Notes under the pieces: model-generated | Database searches by the model: none | What the model saw: the letters and a program-made list of their open reading frames with translations, nothing else | Told to the model about the DNA's origin: nothing | Assembly: GCA_963848825.1 (NCBI GenBank) | Contig: CAWKFA010000017.1 | Span: 186,001 to 250,000 of the forward strand | Reading direction: 5' to 3' | Source: CAVVSQ01 sp963848825 | GTDB lineage: Bacteria > Planctomycetota > Planctomycetia > Gemmatales > Gemmataceae | DNA: 64,000 bases | In this document: positions 28,927 to 37,660 of the stretch, piece after piece | Layout of the letters: each line of letters begins with the position of its first letter | How positions within the stretch are numbered: position 1 is the stretch's first letter | Position numbers and translations under genes: made by a program

Positions 28927-29577
28927 ATGATTAACACGTTGGACGACGGCTTCCGAATTCCACACCTTGTATTATTCGTTTTTCTTATCGTGGCATGCTT
29001 CGTTGCCCTTTCGGTTGGAGAGAGCGGGGCGGGGCCAGCCGGTGAGCAAGGTATGAAGAATAGGGCGCTAAAGGACTTCTTGGAGACATACTACTATCTG
29101 AATACCGGATTTGAGCGAATCAGAGAAATTGGGCCCGCTTGGCGTTTCGTTGAAAAAAGGGACCATGTCACAATGAGGTTCTATCGATTCAAGGAGCATC
29201 CCGTACCTGGCTCAGCGCCAGTTACGAAGGAATCTGTCTCACTGGTGTTTCCTCAGATGCCAAAGGTTGGGAAAGTTGATCTTGGCACGGGGAAGGGACG
29301 AATTGCCTTTTGGGCTCGTTACGGTGGGCGTTCAATTTGGGGTCTTGAAAACAAAGGCGTTAAGGGATATTTGGATATTGTTGCGGTCAATGAAAAGAAG
29401 ATTGTGGCAAAGTATGATATTACTTTGGATGCAGTTGAAGTGATTACTGATCAAGTTGAGCCACGTCGCAGAGAAACGAGATTCGAAGGCCAATCGACAT
29501 TTGAAGAGCAGCATCGAACGACGCCAAACGACATCGCGGCCGACGTTGACTCTGGAATTGTGCCAGGGGAGAAATGA
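28927..29577 (+). CDS. Hypothetical membrane-anchored protein, AT-richer than neighbours
   Basis: No family recognised. 216 residues from the ATG at 28927 (GGAG upstream). An N-terminal hydrophobic segment ('HLVLFVFLIVACFVALSVG') acts as signal anchor or signal peptide, followed by a soluble domain with mixed helix and strand ('NRALKDFLETYYYLNTGFER', 'VTMRFYRFKEHPVPGSAP', 'FWARYGGRSIWGLENKGVKG', 'KIVAKYDITLDAVEVITD') and a charged tail. Base composition is visibly richer in A and T than the desaturase gene just before it, which suggests recent acquisition. It opens the accessory island. Confidence 0.65.
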   Translation: MINTLDDGFRIPHLVLFVFLIVACFVALSVGESGAGPAGEQGMKNRALKDFLETYYYLNTGFERIREIGPAWRFVEKRDHVTMRFYRFKEHPVPGSAPVTKESVSLVFPQMPKVGKVDLGTGKGRIAFWARYGGRSIWGLENKGVKGYLDIVAVNEKKIVAKYDITLDAVEVITDQVEPRRRETRFEGQSTFEEQHRTTPNDIAADVDSGIVPGEK

Positions 29578-29595
29578 GCTGCCGTGATGGCGCCG

Positions 29596-29669
29596 GGTGC
29601 CATTGCCACACGGTACTCTGGGTGGCGATGCGAACCTTCCCACAATCACTTTACCGCCAACCCGTCGTG
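29596..29669 (+). repeat. 74-bp dispersed repeat, copy 1
   Basis: Matches 46784-46857 on the opposite strand with about seven differences by eye over 74 bases and no gaps. It contains an imperfect hairpin (GCCATTGCCAC ... GTGGCGATGC). It lies between the AT-rich gene and the IS element. The rest of 29578-29748 holds nothing else. Confidence 0.7.
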
Positions 29670-29748
29670 CCTTTGCTGCTATGGCAACCGGCGCGGTATT
29701 GCCAGGGATTCGTGCCGGCGATGCGTTAGCTTCTTAAATCGCCATTAG

Positions 29749-31302
29749 TCAGTAGTTTCCAGGATTTCTGACTCGTTTCGATCAACGCGCACATACTTTC
29801 ACAGGCGAGCTTTGTTGCTCACTCCCATTCATCAAAACTGGTCTTTTTCTGGTCGCTTGGCCCTTTGCGTTGCCTCGCGATCAGCCCGCAGGTGCCAACC
29901 GACGGCAAGAATCCGCCCCGACTTTTTGCATGTCTTCTTGCTCTCGCAGGAAATGAGAAAAGTCGGCTCGATAACGCCACAACAGGCGGCGCAGGTCCAA
30001 TATCGAGGCATGTTTCTTGTGCCGATTCCATGCCGGTGGATGCCACCAAGTTCTCTCTCCACATTCTGCGTCCAGTTGGAACTGGAGCAAACGCAACAGG
30101 GTTTGTGCTACCATCTGCACCCGAAAGGTCCGCAGAATCGGTTGCTTGGTCCAGGCCCGACACTCTTCCATTCCCAGGCGCTGCTTGTGATCGCGAAAGC
30201 CATCTTCCTGGCGAAAACGCGCCGCAAATATTGCCACCACCTGTTCCGGCGACAACGTCGGGGCTGTGGTCACGGTGTACCACGGTTCTTGGTAGCCTTC
30301 AACGTGAAAGACAAACACCTGCACGAGTTCGTCAGGACCGCTGACGGCCCAATAACAGCTCAGCTGCTTGTACTGAAACCCGCGCTCGCGTCCATAGATG
30401 TATGCCTTGCCTTTCCGCCAGGGCACGTCCCATTTATCGTGGTGCTGCGGCGCGGGCAACCGTCGTCCCCATTTGCGTGGACGGCCCAGCGCATTGGGTA
30501 TCTTCGCTCGATAAAGACGAGCATCGAACCGAAGGCGCGTGACGACATCGATACGCCGCTGACCCGACTCCGGATGCAAGCACGGTCGGATGACGGTTCC
30601 ATTGGCGTAAGCCCCGTCAAAAACACCCAAAATGGGGACCGACGACTCGCGATCCACCTGATGCAGCATGGCGACAGCCCATTGCGTCTTCTTGCGAAAC
30701 GCCTCGCCGACAGGCAGTTGACTTTTGCGGAAGTAGAGCCGCGCCGTGTGTGGCAAATAAGTCCATGGTGTTCCGGGAACCAAGTCGCCCATGACAATCC
30801 AGTTATGAGCACGCACCGTTTCCGCCCGGTTGGGACTGCGGCTGGCTGGCTCATGAAACGTGCAGGTGCCCCAGACGTCTTCACTGGTTCGATGCTCCTT
30901 GGTGTCATCCAAGGCAACCGGATGATAACCCGCTATGCGCCGGATGTTGCTCCTCGATCAAACCAATCGTGCAGCGTTCGACGGCCTCGCAGTCGAAGGC
31001 GCCGTATTCCGCAAAATGCTCCAGCACGCGCCAACGCGACTCTAGATTCATGGCAGTGAGAATCTGCGTGATCGTGTGTTCTTCCCAACACAAGACCGTG
31101 CCGGTAACCCATTGGGTAAACCGCACCCATCCGGGCTGAGTGAATCGCAACGAAAATCGACGAAGAAGCCCTTGCCAACGTTTCCACAGTGCTTTAGCAT
31201 CGTCCATGACGCCTTCCCTCCTGGTAATTCTGCCTGGCTACAACACCCAACAGAATGCCATGAGGGGGCGTTTTTTGCATCAGAAATCCTGGAAACTACT
31301 GA
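29749..31302 (-). mobile_element. Insertion sequence, IS701-like, complete with ends
   Basis: A 1,554-bp element bounded by perfect 23-bp inverted repeats (29749-29771 and 31280-31302; ends begin TCAGTAGTTTCC). It is flanked by a 4-bp direct repeat TTAG (29745-29748 and 31303-31306), which fits the YTAG target duplication known for IS701. It carries one transposase gene with a single frame break. Perfect ends and target duplication mean a recent insertion. Confidence 0.9.
29881..31207 (-). CDS. IS701-like DDE transposase (one frameshift)
   Basis: The N-terminal frame (31207-30905) reads 'FTQPGWVRFTQWVTGTVLCW' and 'ILTAMNLESRWRVLEHFAEY'. Near 30950 it shifts to 'GYHPVALDDTKEHRTSEDVW', carrying the first catalytic Asp. 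The second Asp is in 'LGVFDGAYANG' and the Glu in 'ARFRQEDGFRDHKQRLG', which fits the R-x3-E-x6-K part of the YREK signature with Phe for Tyr. The length after joining is about 440 residues, normal for the family. One extra base explains the shift. Programmed frameshifting occurs in other IS families, but no slippery heptamer stands out here. If the break is real, the copy is inactive. Confidence 0.87.
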
Positions 31303-31919
31303 TTAGTAACATCGCGAAATATTACGCCAGTAACTCTCGCCGCCTCAAAGGCTTGTTTAACGACATCGGACACAACTATGACTACCTCCCATCCCTTCGG
31401 CCTGAGGAAATGAGATTCGCGAGCGTCCTCGGGAGAAATTGCTAACTTGGTGACCATTCGTGGCTGGCCGGTTTTGTCCGGACGTCCATCTTCCTCATTC
31501 CACCACATAATCTCTGAGTTTTCCGTGTCAATACATGCTTTTCTTGAAATGACATTAATTATTTCATATTCCTCATTTTCATTCTCAATCTTTACTGGAA
31601 TTCTTTGTATGTCCTCACCGGCGATGGTCTGTAACAGCTTCCCAAGTCTTTTCGTGGCAACTGGTATATCAAAATCCGCATAGGTGAAGTCAAATGGTTT
31701 TCCCTTTTTTCGAATGGCTACCGTCAACGGTTGGCTTACGTCTACAAGGATATTCTCATTATCAAGCGTGATTCTAAGGGGTGGGCCAAGGTCGACAGGC
31801 GTGCCATATGTAAAATCGCGTGAATCTAGTTCTCGGCCGAACCCATCTTTCAGTCCATTGAGGTACCACCTTGCTTTGGTTTCAAGATCATCATCAAGTA
31901 AATAATATTTTGTAATCAT
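31296..31919 (-). CDS. Imm11 (DUF1629) family immunity protein, 3' end replaced by IS
   Basis: Predicted antidote to a polymorphic or contact-dependent toxin. The 207 residues match the Imm11 pattern: 'MITKYYLLDDDLETKARWYL', a hydrophobic middle, 'TIAGEDIQRIPVKIENENEE', 'YEIINVISRKACIDTENSEI', and the C-terminal 'VVSDVVKQAFEAARVTGVIF'. GGAGGAT lies about nine bases before the ATG. It is strikingly AT-richer than its surroundings. The stop codon is supplied by the IS inverted repeat. Removing the IS and one TTAG restores an end of '...VTNGDLRS', only a few residues different, so the product may still work. No toxin gene is visible next to it. Confidence 0.75.
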   Translation of the reverse strand: MITKYYLLDDDLETKARWYLNGLKDGFGRELDSRDFTYGTPVDLGPPLRITLDNENILVDVSQPLTVAIRKKGKPFDFTYADFDIPVATKRLGKLLQTIAGEDIQRIPVKIENENEEYEIINVISRKACIDTENSEIMWWNEEDGRPDKTGQPRMVTKLAISPEDARESHFLRPKGWEVVIVVSDVVKQAFEAARVTGVIFRDVTNQ

Positions 31920-31950
31920 TTCTGCACTTATCCTCCGGTCGCCAACCTAT

Positions 31951-32331
31951 TTAATGTCGAGCCGATAGAAAGCGTTTCAGTCCGGATTTTTGCCAGTTCT
32001 GCGTCAAACGCTGTATTATACGATGTGCCCTTGAGACAACTTGTAGCTGATCGGACTCCGACAGCTTGACCTGGGCCAAATGTTCCAACCCCGCCACGGT
32101 AAACAAATCCACGCGGTCGGCGTTGTAATCACTCAAGATCCGCCGAATCTTGTTGCGAATCGAGGTGATCCGCCGTTGCAAGTAACACCGATGCCGCACC
32201 AGGACGCGATGCTCGCGTTGTCGGGGCGTGGGCCGATAAGCCTGCGGAATCATGTCCAAGGCCAAAAACTCCGCCAACAAGCGGGCGTCGATCTTGTCGC
32301 TCTTCCGCGTGCTCTTGGCGATGACCCGCAA
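31951..32331 (-). pseudogene. IS110-family transposase fragment
   Basis: 127 residues matching the N-terminal half of IS110 transposases ('RVIAKSTRKSDKIDARLLAE', 'RQREHRVLVRHRCYLQRRIT', 'SIRNKIRRILSDYNADRVDL'). The reading frame can be followed upstream to about 32370 ('FIVLAHPKK') without a start, and the first catalytic residues are missing. The C-terminal transposase_20 part is absent after 'NWQKSGLKRFLSARH'. It is a decayed remnant. Confidence 0.8.
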
Positions 32332-32424
32332 CTTCTTGGGGTGAGCCAGGACAATAAAACGGGACCAGAAGAAGGGATTTCTTCAGTCTTTTTCCGAAGG
32401 GTATGGTTGCTCCTTCCGAGAGGG

Positions 32425-32631
32425 TCATTTCCTTGCTGAAACCAAATCCACGATCCAGCAGCCCTTCCCAGGCACCTCCGGCCCTGGGCAATGGCTCAGA
32501 ATGTCCTTTTGAGTGCAGCCAGCTTCTTCCAGGGCATCGGCCAGGGCGTGCAGGCGGTCAAAGGCTCGGTCGTCGTAGATTTTCTGCGCCAGCGACTTCA
32601 CTTTCAGCGTGACCAATGCGTTTCCACCCAC
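32425..32631 (-). pseudogene. C-terminal fragment of a Gemmataceae-type conserved protein
   Basis: 68 residues: 'KVKSLAQKIYDDRAFDRLHA', 'LADALEEAGCTQKDILSHC', 'GKGCWIVDLVSARK'. This resembles the C-terminal segment shared by many TIGR02996-type proteins of Gemmata relatives (from memory, not searched). The N-terminal part expected upstream is not in frame, so this is probably a remnant. Confidence 0.5.
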
Positions 32632-33246
32632 CCACTTATGACATAATCGGTCCCGGTATTTGCGAAAAAGGTGCGAGCCTCTTGGGAGCAGGGCAACGAG
32701 CCACCGTCTCCAGGTCCAGGGAACAGGAGACGTCGGTAAATACCGGCATGCCGCCGGCGTTGGTGATGATCTTCAGCCGGGGCTTGTTCTGCAAAATTGG
32801 CACAAACATTCGAGGATGGTTGCGTCCACGAATATCGGCTCATAGGCGGCAATCGGACGTTGCCTCCGTTCGGTATTCTTCAGATTTCCCAATAATTGTT
32901 CGTACGAACGGCCTTTTGCCTGCACTATATCAATAGAAGGAGAGCGATTTCGATATGCCCCGGAATATAAAATCTGGGAGGTCTGGCCGGCAGGCCCGCG
33001 GAGGCTCAAGAACATGGCAGAATCCGTGTCCGGGGATGTGCATAACGTGCTCCGGGCGGACACACGAATGTCATTTAATCATTCGGCCGACACACCGACG
33101 CGTTTTTGGACGTAGGCCACGCGACGCTACCTTTCATCGGTCGATGGCGGCGAAGATGGAACATTTTCTGGACGCAACGGAGCGCTTGCGTCCACTTTTA
33201 TGCGGCCGTCCAGGTTATTTCGGGACCGACAAAGCGGCCCGTTCCT
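32632..33246 (-). other. Gene debris without intact reading frame
   Basis: Short minus-strand frames (32773-33063, 32604-32852) can be joined near 32778 to give 'IFVDATILECLCQFCRTSP' followed by 'RLKIITNAGGMPVFTDVSC'. The 'KIITNAGG' piece is reminiscent of the AtuA/DUF1446 family, but the match is too short to name. No intact gene is visible. Confidence 0.35.
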
Positions 33247-34899
33247 TTAAGAATCACCGAATTCGCCTGTGTCGTTCACCAGGTCGGCGAAAGCCTTGTC
33301 CACGGCGGTGTTGTCGGGAACGCCATGTTGATCGTTTGCTTGCTGGTCCGGCTCTTCGGCGGCGAGGCCGGGCTGCGTTACAACCGCCTGGGATTGGCTT
33401 GGGACATCCAGCCAATCTAACCGGGGACCTGCGTCCCAAACCAAGTCACGGAGAGGCTGGTCCACCGGCCGGCGGTCGTTAAGAGCATCCGCACGTCGAG
33501 CTAGGGCCTGAAACATCTGTTCCGCCATCATCTGTGCTGGACTATTCCAATAGAGCAGCGTGTTGAGCGCCGGCAGGTTGCCAATCTGGAATGTCTGGCT
33601 CCCGGCTGTCGTCGCCACTGGGAAACCCAATGAACCGTCAGCCAGCACGCTTGCTGAAATAATGGGGGTTGTTCCTCCGCCGATCGGAATGCTCTTCACG
33701 AAGGCGTCGGGCACCACATCTTCGGTGCCGACACTGCGAGATGTCGTTTCTCCCGATTGCTGCGGATAATCTTGAACCAATGCATCGACCGCTACCTGCC
33801 GGCTGGCTGGGCGTGTCACGTCCGTGCTTTCTGGGCTAGCGGAAGTCGTCGCGGAAACATTTTCAGAACCGGTCGGCAACATCACCTGATCCACACCTGG
33901 GCTAAGAATCAGGCCGCCCTGTGAATCTGCCAATACCGTGCCGAACCACTGGCCGTTCGGGGCCGCCGCATTCACAAGCTGCACTGCCGTCGTTGACGCC
34001 TTCGCACCGGGCAGAATATGGAAGGCGATATCCACCAGGCTGCTCCCTTGCGTGGCCGTGACCGGCGTCGCACTGTAGAGCTGAATGCCGATCCGGCCCA
34101 TCGCTTTATCCACGACCGACGTTAGCTGCCAACCGCTGCCCGCGCTGGGGATCGAGCCAAGCGTGATGTCTGTCGGCGCGACGCTCAGTACCGATGGATC
34201 ATATTTCAGTGCGAGCGTCGCGGAGATCAAGCCGGTGCTGCCCATGGGGTGCGGATCGTCCAGGTTGATGGACACGACCTGCGGAGCGGCAATCACCAGG
34301 CTTAGTGTGGGATCGGCGGCGATTGGGGATGTCACCTTGACGCCAGGCGGCACCGGTATTTGTGCTGGATGGAGTTGAGCCACAAAGGCGTCGAGGGTTG
34401 ACACGTTCCCCGCGTCCACATTCAAATCGCCGGCGACATCACCCACGATGGCAGGGTCAAGTTCGCGCATAGGCGCTGAAACCGGACGCAATCCCCGTCG
34501 CCACCCGATTGGCCGACAAGGTATCCAAGCCGTTGATGACGCCATCGCCATTGACATCGCCGAAGTAGGCATTGACGTGGACGCCGTTGGCTGCCACCGC
34601 GCCCCTGAGGTCACCGTTGTTGATGATGATTCTACCAAGTTGAAGTTGTTCCTTGACTTGGTAGAGGCCGAGGGCGGCGGCGCCGGTGCCCGACGGGACC
34701 ACGGCCTGAATGTCGCCAAGCACAAGCGGGTTGCCTGGTGTCGCAGACTGCGGATTGGCGTCAGTGTAGTGGAAGGTGGCGATGCCGATGTTGACGCCTG
34801 GGCTGACAACGTTGGAAACGAGCGTGATGCTTGCCGCTGGGTCGGTTGCGTCGCTCGTCGCACCGGAAAGCACGCCGTTGACGTTGAGGAGCGTTGCAT
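33247..34899 (-). CDS. Giant surface protein, piece 9 (C-terminus): dockerin-like repeat and cohesin-like domain
   Basis: Meaningful from about 34468 downward. The dockerin-like 'LDPAIVGDVAGDLNVDAGNV' with 'STLDAFVAQLHPAQI' continues the dockerin-like unit of the previous piece. It is followed by a cohesin-like beta domain ('VKVTSPIAADPTLSLVIAAP', 'VVSINLDDPHPMG', 'LALKYDPSVLSVAPTDITLG') of the type that binds dockerins. The remainder is a polar linker ending 'DKAFADLVNDTGEFGDS'. The first 140 residues of this frame (34899-34470) are a shadow of piece 8. Stop at 33247. Confidence 0.72.
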   Translation of the reverse strand: MQRSSTSTACFPVRRATQPTQRQASRSFPTLSAQASTSASPPSTTLTPIRSLRHQATRLCLATFRPWSRRAPAPPPSASTKSRNNFNLVESSSTTVTSGARWQPTASTSMPTSAMSMAMASSTAWIPCRPIGWRRGLRPVSAPMRELDPAIVGDVAGDLNVDAGNVSTLDAFVAQLHPAQIPVPPGVKVTSPIAADPTLSLVIAAPQVVSINLDDPHPMGSTGLISATLALKYDPSVLSVAPTDITLGSIPSAGSGWQLTSVVDKAMGRIGIQLYSATPVTATQGSSLVDIAFHILPGAKASTTAVQLVNAAAPNGQWFGTVLADSQGGLILSPGVDQVMLPTGSENVSATTSASPESTDVTRPASRQVAVDALVQDYPQQSGETTSRSVGTEDVVPDAFVKSIPIGGGTTPIISASVLADGSLGFPVATTAGSQTFQIGNLPALNTLLYWNSPAQMMAEQMFQALARRADALNDRRPVDQPLRDLVWDAGPRLDWLDVPSQSQAVVTQPGLAAEEPDQQANDQHGVPDNTAVDKAFADLVNDTGEFGDS

Positions 34900-35188
34900 T
34901 ATAAGTGAGCGAGAACGTCACATCGGTCACCTGGGCGGCGTTGTAGAGCGTGATCGGAATGCCGGCAGCACCGTTGTTGGGCACTTCTATCGGTGTATTG
35001 CTGTCGGGGCCGCGCGCGAAGTCGGGAAGTCCCAGAGTCGGCGTGGCGCTCGCCTGGTAATGCGTGGTGAAGGTCGTCACGAAGTTGGCGTGGCCGCCGT
35101 TATTCAGTCCGTCCAGGGGGGCACCCGGCGCACTCCTGAAAACCGTTGGCTCCGGAACCGCTGACCAGCGTGATCGTATAAATGCCAT
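34457..35188 (-). CDS. Giant surface protein, piece 8: cohesin-like domain and dockerin motif
   Basis: Meaningful from about 35130 ('APLDGLNNGGHANFVTTFTT'). It contains a cohesin-like beta-sandwich ('AAGIPITLYNAAQVTDVTFS', 'LTYNATLLNVNGVLSGATSD', 'IGIATFHYTDANPQSATPG') and then a clear type I dockerin-like calcium loop 'FGDVNGDGVINGLDTLSANR'. One extra base at about 34468 ends the frame. Confidence 0.75.
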   Translation of the reverse strand: MAFIRSRWSAVPEPTVFRSAPGAPLDGLNNGGHANFVTTFTTHYQASATPTLGLPDFARGPDSNTPIEVPNNGAAGIPITLYNAAQVTDVTFSLTYNATLLNVNGVLSGATSDATDPAASITLVSNVVSPGVNIGIATFHYTDANPQSATPGNPLVLGDIQAVVPSGTGAAALGLYQVKEQLQLGRIIINNGDLRGAVAANGVHVNAYFGDVNGDGVINGLDTLSANRVATGIASGFSAYART

Positions 35189-35777
35189 CCGGAAGAACGA
35201 CCGAGTTGTTGCCGCTGTGCAGGCTGTTGAGTAGCTGCAGATATTCAGCCGTCGCCTTGAAAGTCACGCCCTGGTTCAACGGGTCGATAACCAGCGTGCC
35301 ATGGATGGCGCCGATGCCACTGCCGGCCATGACAACGTCGGCCACCGTGTTCTGGTTCGCGCCGTAAAGCGTGAGATCCGCCGGAATGAACGGCTTGTTG
35401 AAAGTGACCGCGAAGCCTGTCGCCGTGGGCGTCAAGGACGTAACCCGGAGGCTGTTCACGGCAATGGCACCACTGACGCCGAGGATGGGCGGTGCTGTCG
35501 CCGTTGTATCGGCGACCGTGATCTTCTGATTGCCGCTCGTATTGAGTGTGACGCTAAAGGTATGCACACCATGGTCTTGGCCAGCGCCAGTGGTGAAGGT
35601 GTAGGCAGTCCCCAGAGACGCGGCCGAGTCGGTGCTGGTGAGCATCACCGTGCCAGTGTAGCCAGTGGCGACATTGCCGTACGAATCATAGGCCGTGACC
35701 GAAACGCTAATAGAACCGCCGGTGGTGGCCGTCGGCGCGGTGGCTACCGTGAAGTAAGCGACGCTCGCGGGACTCAC
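35100..35777 (-). CDS. Giant surface protein, piece 7: Ig/filamin-like domains
   Basis: Beta-sandwich sequence 'FTVATAPTATTGGSISVSVT' and 'AYDSYGNVATGYTGTVMLTS', a bacterial Ig-like pattern with 'DSYGN', then 'VNSLRVTSLTPTATGFAVTF' and 'GIYTITLVSGSGANGFQ'. It continues into piece 8 after one base change near 35130. Confidence 0.7.
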   Translation of the reverse strand: MSPASVAYFTVATAPTATTGGSISVSVTAYDSYGNVATGYTGTVMLTSTDSAASLGTAYTFTTGAGQDHGVHTFSVTLNTSGNQKITVADTTATAPPILGVSGAIAVNSLRVTSLTPTATGFAVTFNKPFIPADLTLYGANQNTVADVVMAGSGIGAIHGTLVIDPLNQGVTFKATAEYLQLLNSLHSGNNSVVLPDGIYTITLVSGSGANGFQECAGCPPGRTE

Positions 35778-36040
35778 CGTAATAGGGCGCTCGACCCGGA
35801 AAAAGGCCCAGCAGTGGTGGTCAGCGTGTACGTACCGGCCGTCATCAAAGTCCCAAGGCCAAAGCCAAATCCGTTGCCGGCCAGTGTCCCGGAGACCGGG
35901 AACTCACTCAAAGGGTCCGCCTGACTGGGCGTGGTCATGACGCTTGTCGGCCCGCTGTAGCTGCTAACCGGGTTTCCGTATGAATCCACCGCCTGCACGG
36001 TGAAGATGAAGTGAGTGCCGGCAGTGATTCGTGTTGCCAC
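35774..36040 (-). CDS. Giant surface protein, piece 6: short Ig-like segment
   Basis: 'ITAGTHFIFTVQAVDSYGNP' and 'VSSYSGPTSVMTTPSQADPL', ending 'YTLTTTAGPFSGSSA'. This is the first of two 'DSYGN' Ig-like domains. It joins piece 5 near 36037 and piece 7 near 35785. Confidence 0.65.
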   Translation of the reverse strand: MATRITAGTHFIFTVQAVDSYGNPVSSYSGPTSVMTTPSQADPLSEFPVSGTLAGNGFGFGLGTLMTAGTYTLTTTAGPFSGSSALLR

Positions 36041-37499
36041 CCAAAATAGTGTCTACGAATTTGCTGAATGGGCCGGGATTGATAACGCCGGTGGCGTTGT
36101 TCACCGTAGTCACGGAGTAGTTATTGCCGGCGTTGCCGTCGTTGATCGTGTAAGCAGTGACGCTGAGCGTTTTGCGGGAGCCGACGTTAGGGTCACCATA
36201 AACTTCCGCGAGGCCGAAAACTGTGTCGCTCCCGAAAAGGCCGGATACCGTCGGTGTTGCGCCGGCAGTTGCAGTTGCGTCGTAGTTCTTGGTGTTGGCT
36301 TGAGCGGTAAGCGTTAGCGTAGCCTGCTTGATCACTCCCGTCGTAATATTCGCCGTGGTTACGCTGTAGTTGTTGCCGTTATTGCCATCATTGATTGAGT
36401 AGGCACTGACACTGAGTGTTTTACTTGAGCCAGCGTTTTTATTTCCATAAATTTCGGCCAGAGCCGTCACCGTGTCATTTCCCTTCAGGCCGGACACCGT
36501 AGGAATGGCCGAGGCACTCGTGGTCGAATCGTAGGTTTTGGTGTTGGGGGTCGAGGTGATCACCAAAGGTGCTTTATTGATCACCCCTGCGGTGTTGTTT
36601 AACGTCGTGACGACGTAATTGTTGCCGCCGTTTCCGTCATTGACCGCGTAACCACTGATGCCCAAGATTTTACCCGAGCCGACGTCATCGTTATTGTAGA
36701 CCTCCAGCGCTGTATACGAATCTGTGCCTACGAGACCTGAAGAGGCAAGCCTAACCTCGGTGACTGTGTTACTTAGATTGTTGGCCACGTAAAGATTACC
36801 GCCCTGGTCAAACGCCAAGGCGGCGGGTGCATTAAAACCGAAGAGCGTTATGCTCGGAGTACGTGTGCCTGGGTAGAATTCAGTCACGGTATAGCCGTAA
36901 GACAGCGTGCCGGCAACCTCGTTGCTATTGGCAACGTAAAGGTTGCCGCTGCTGTCGAACGCCAGTGCATCGGGCGCATCTAGTCCGGTGAGGGTGGTGG
37001 CGGCAATGGTCATGCCCGGCGCGAAAACACTAACTGTGCCATTATTGGCGTTGGCGACATAAAGATTGCCACTGGAATCGAATGCTAGCGCATCCGGGGC
37101 ACTTAGCCCCGTGAGTGAGGCGGTGGGTTTGGTGGCGCCAGGAGCAAACTCGCTTACTGTGGTGCTGGCGTTGCCTGAGTTGGCAACAAAGAGGTTTCCA
37201 TTTCTGTCGACGGCCAAGGCCACTGGATAAGCGACACCGGTCAAGGTAGCACTGGGGTGGACGGCTCCCGGGTGAAATACGCTTATTGTGCCGGAGTTGC
37301 CGGCGAAATAATTCGCGACGTAGAGGTTGCCGGCGGCGTCGAAAGCCAAGGCATCAGGGCCATTTAGGCCCGTGAGCGTGGCTGTCGGACTGGTGCTGCC
37401 GGGGGTGTATTTCGTGACGGTGCTGCCTTGTTTGTTGGCGGCGTAAAGGGCCCCACTGCTGTCAAACGCCAAGGCGACAGGTTGGCTTACGCCGCTCAA
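35964..37499 (-). CDS. Giant surface protein, piece 5: rest of propeller 3 and MBG repeats
   Basis: Blades 2-7 of the third NHL-like propeller ('PDALAFDAAGNLYVANYFAG', 'DALAFDSSGNLYVANANNGT'). The host MBG repeat then resumes at 'SSGLVGTDSYTALEVYNNDD', 'ILGISGYAVNDGNGGNNYVV', followed by two complete MBG repeats beginning 'NTKTYDSTTSASAIPTVSGL' and 'NTKNYDATATAGATPTVSGL'. Confidence 0.78.
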   Translation of the reverse strand: MSGVSQPVALAFDSSGALYAANKQGSTVTKYTPGSTSPTATLTGLNGPDALAFDAAGNLYVANYFAGNSGTISVFHPGAVHPSATLTGVAYPVALAVDRNGNLFVANSGNASTTVSEFAPGATKPTASLTGLSAPDALAFDSSGNLYVANANNGTVSVFAPGMTIAATTLTGLDAPDALAFDSSGNLYVANSNEVAGTLSYGYTVTEFYPGTRTPSITLFGFNAPAALAFDQGGNLYVANNLSNTVTEVRLASSGLVGTDSYTALEVYNNDDVGSGKILGISGYAVNDGNGGNNYVVTTLNNTAGVINKAPLVITSTPNTKTYDSTTSASAIPTVSGLKGNDTVTALAEIYGNKNAGSSKTLSVSAYSINDGNNGNNYSVTTANITTGVIKQATLTLTAQANTKNYDATATAGATPTVSGLFGSDTVFGLAEVYGDPNVGSRKTLSVTAYTINDGNAGNNYSVTTVNNATGVINPGPFSKFVDTILGGNTNHCRHSLHLHRAGGGFIRKPG

Positions 37500-37660
37500 G
37501 TTGGCGCTTGGATTGGTAGCGCCTGGGGCGAACTTGGCGACGCCGAGCCGCTTTGGACCGAGTTTCCAGCGTAAGCGACGAAAAGGTTGCCGGACGGGTC
37601 CACAGCCAATGCCTTTGGCCCTGGCTGGGCAAACAGCCCAATCCCAAAGCCGCCGGTGTT
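36744..37660 (-). repeat. NHL-like propeller 3 (seven blades) inside an MBG repeat
   Basis: Seven blades (cores GNLFVAYA, GALYAANK, GNLYVANY, GNLFVANS, GNLYVANA, GNLYVANS, GNLYVANN). It is inserted earlier in its MBG repeat than the other two, between 'TKTYDATTSASTVA' and 'SSGLVGTDS'. The frame breaks just after blade 1. Confidence 0.83.

Noticed and set aside
29812..31059. Long plus-strand reading frame of 415 codons
   Set aside because: It lies entirely opposite the IS transposase and shows no protein-family pattern; it is a shadow of that gene.
32632..33063. AtuA/DUF1446 gene remnant
   Set aside because: Only the short 'KIITNAGG' segment fits; too little to name the family, so listed as debris only.
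32955..33482. Plus-strand frame of 175 codons
   Set aside because: Arg/Pro/Gly-rich shadow sequence overlapping the giant gene's end; no homology pattern or ribosome site.
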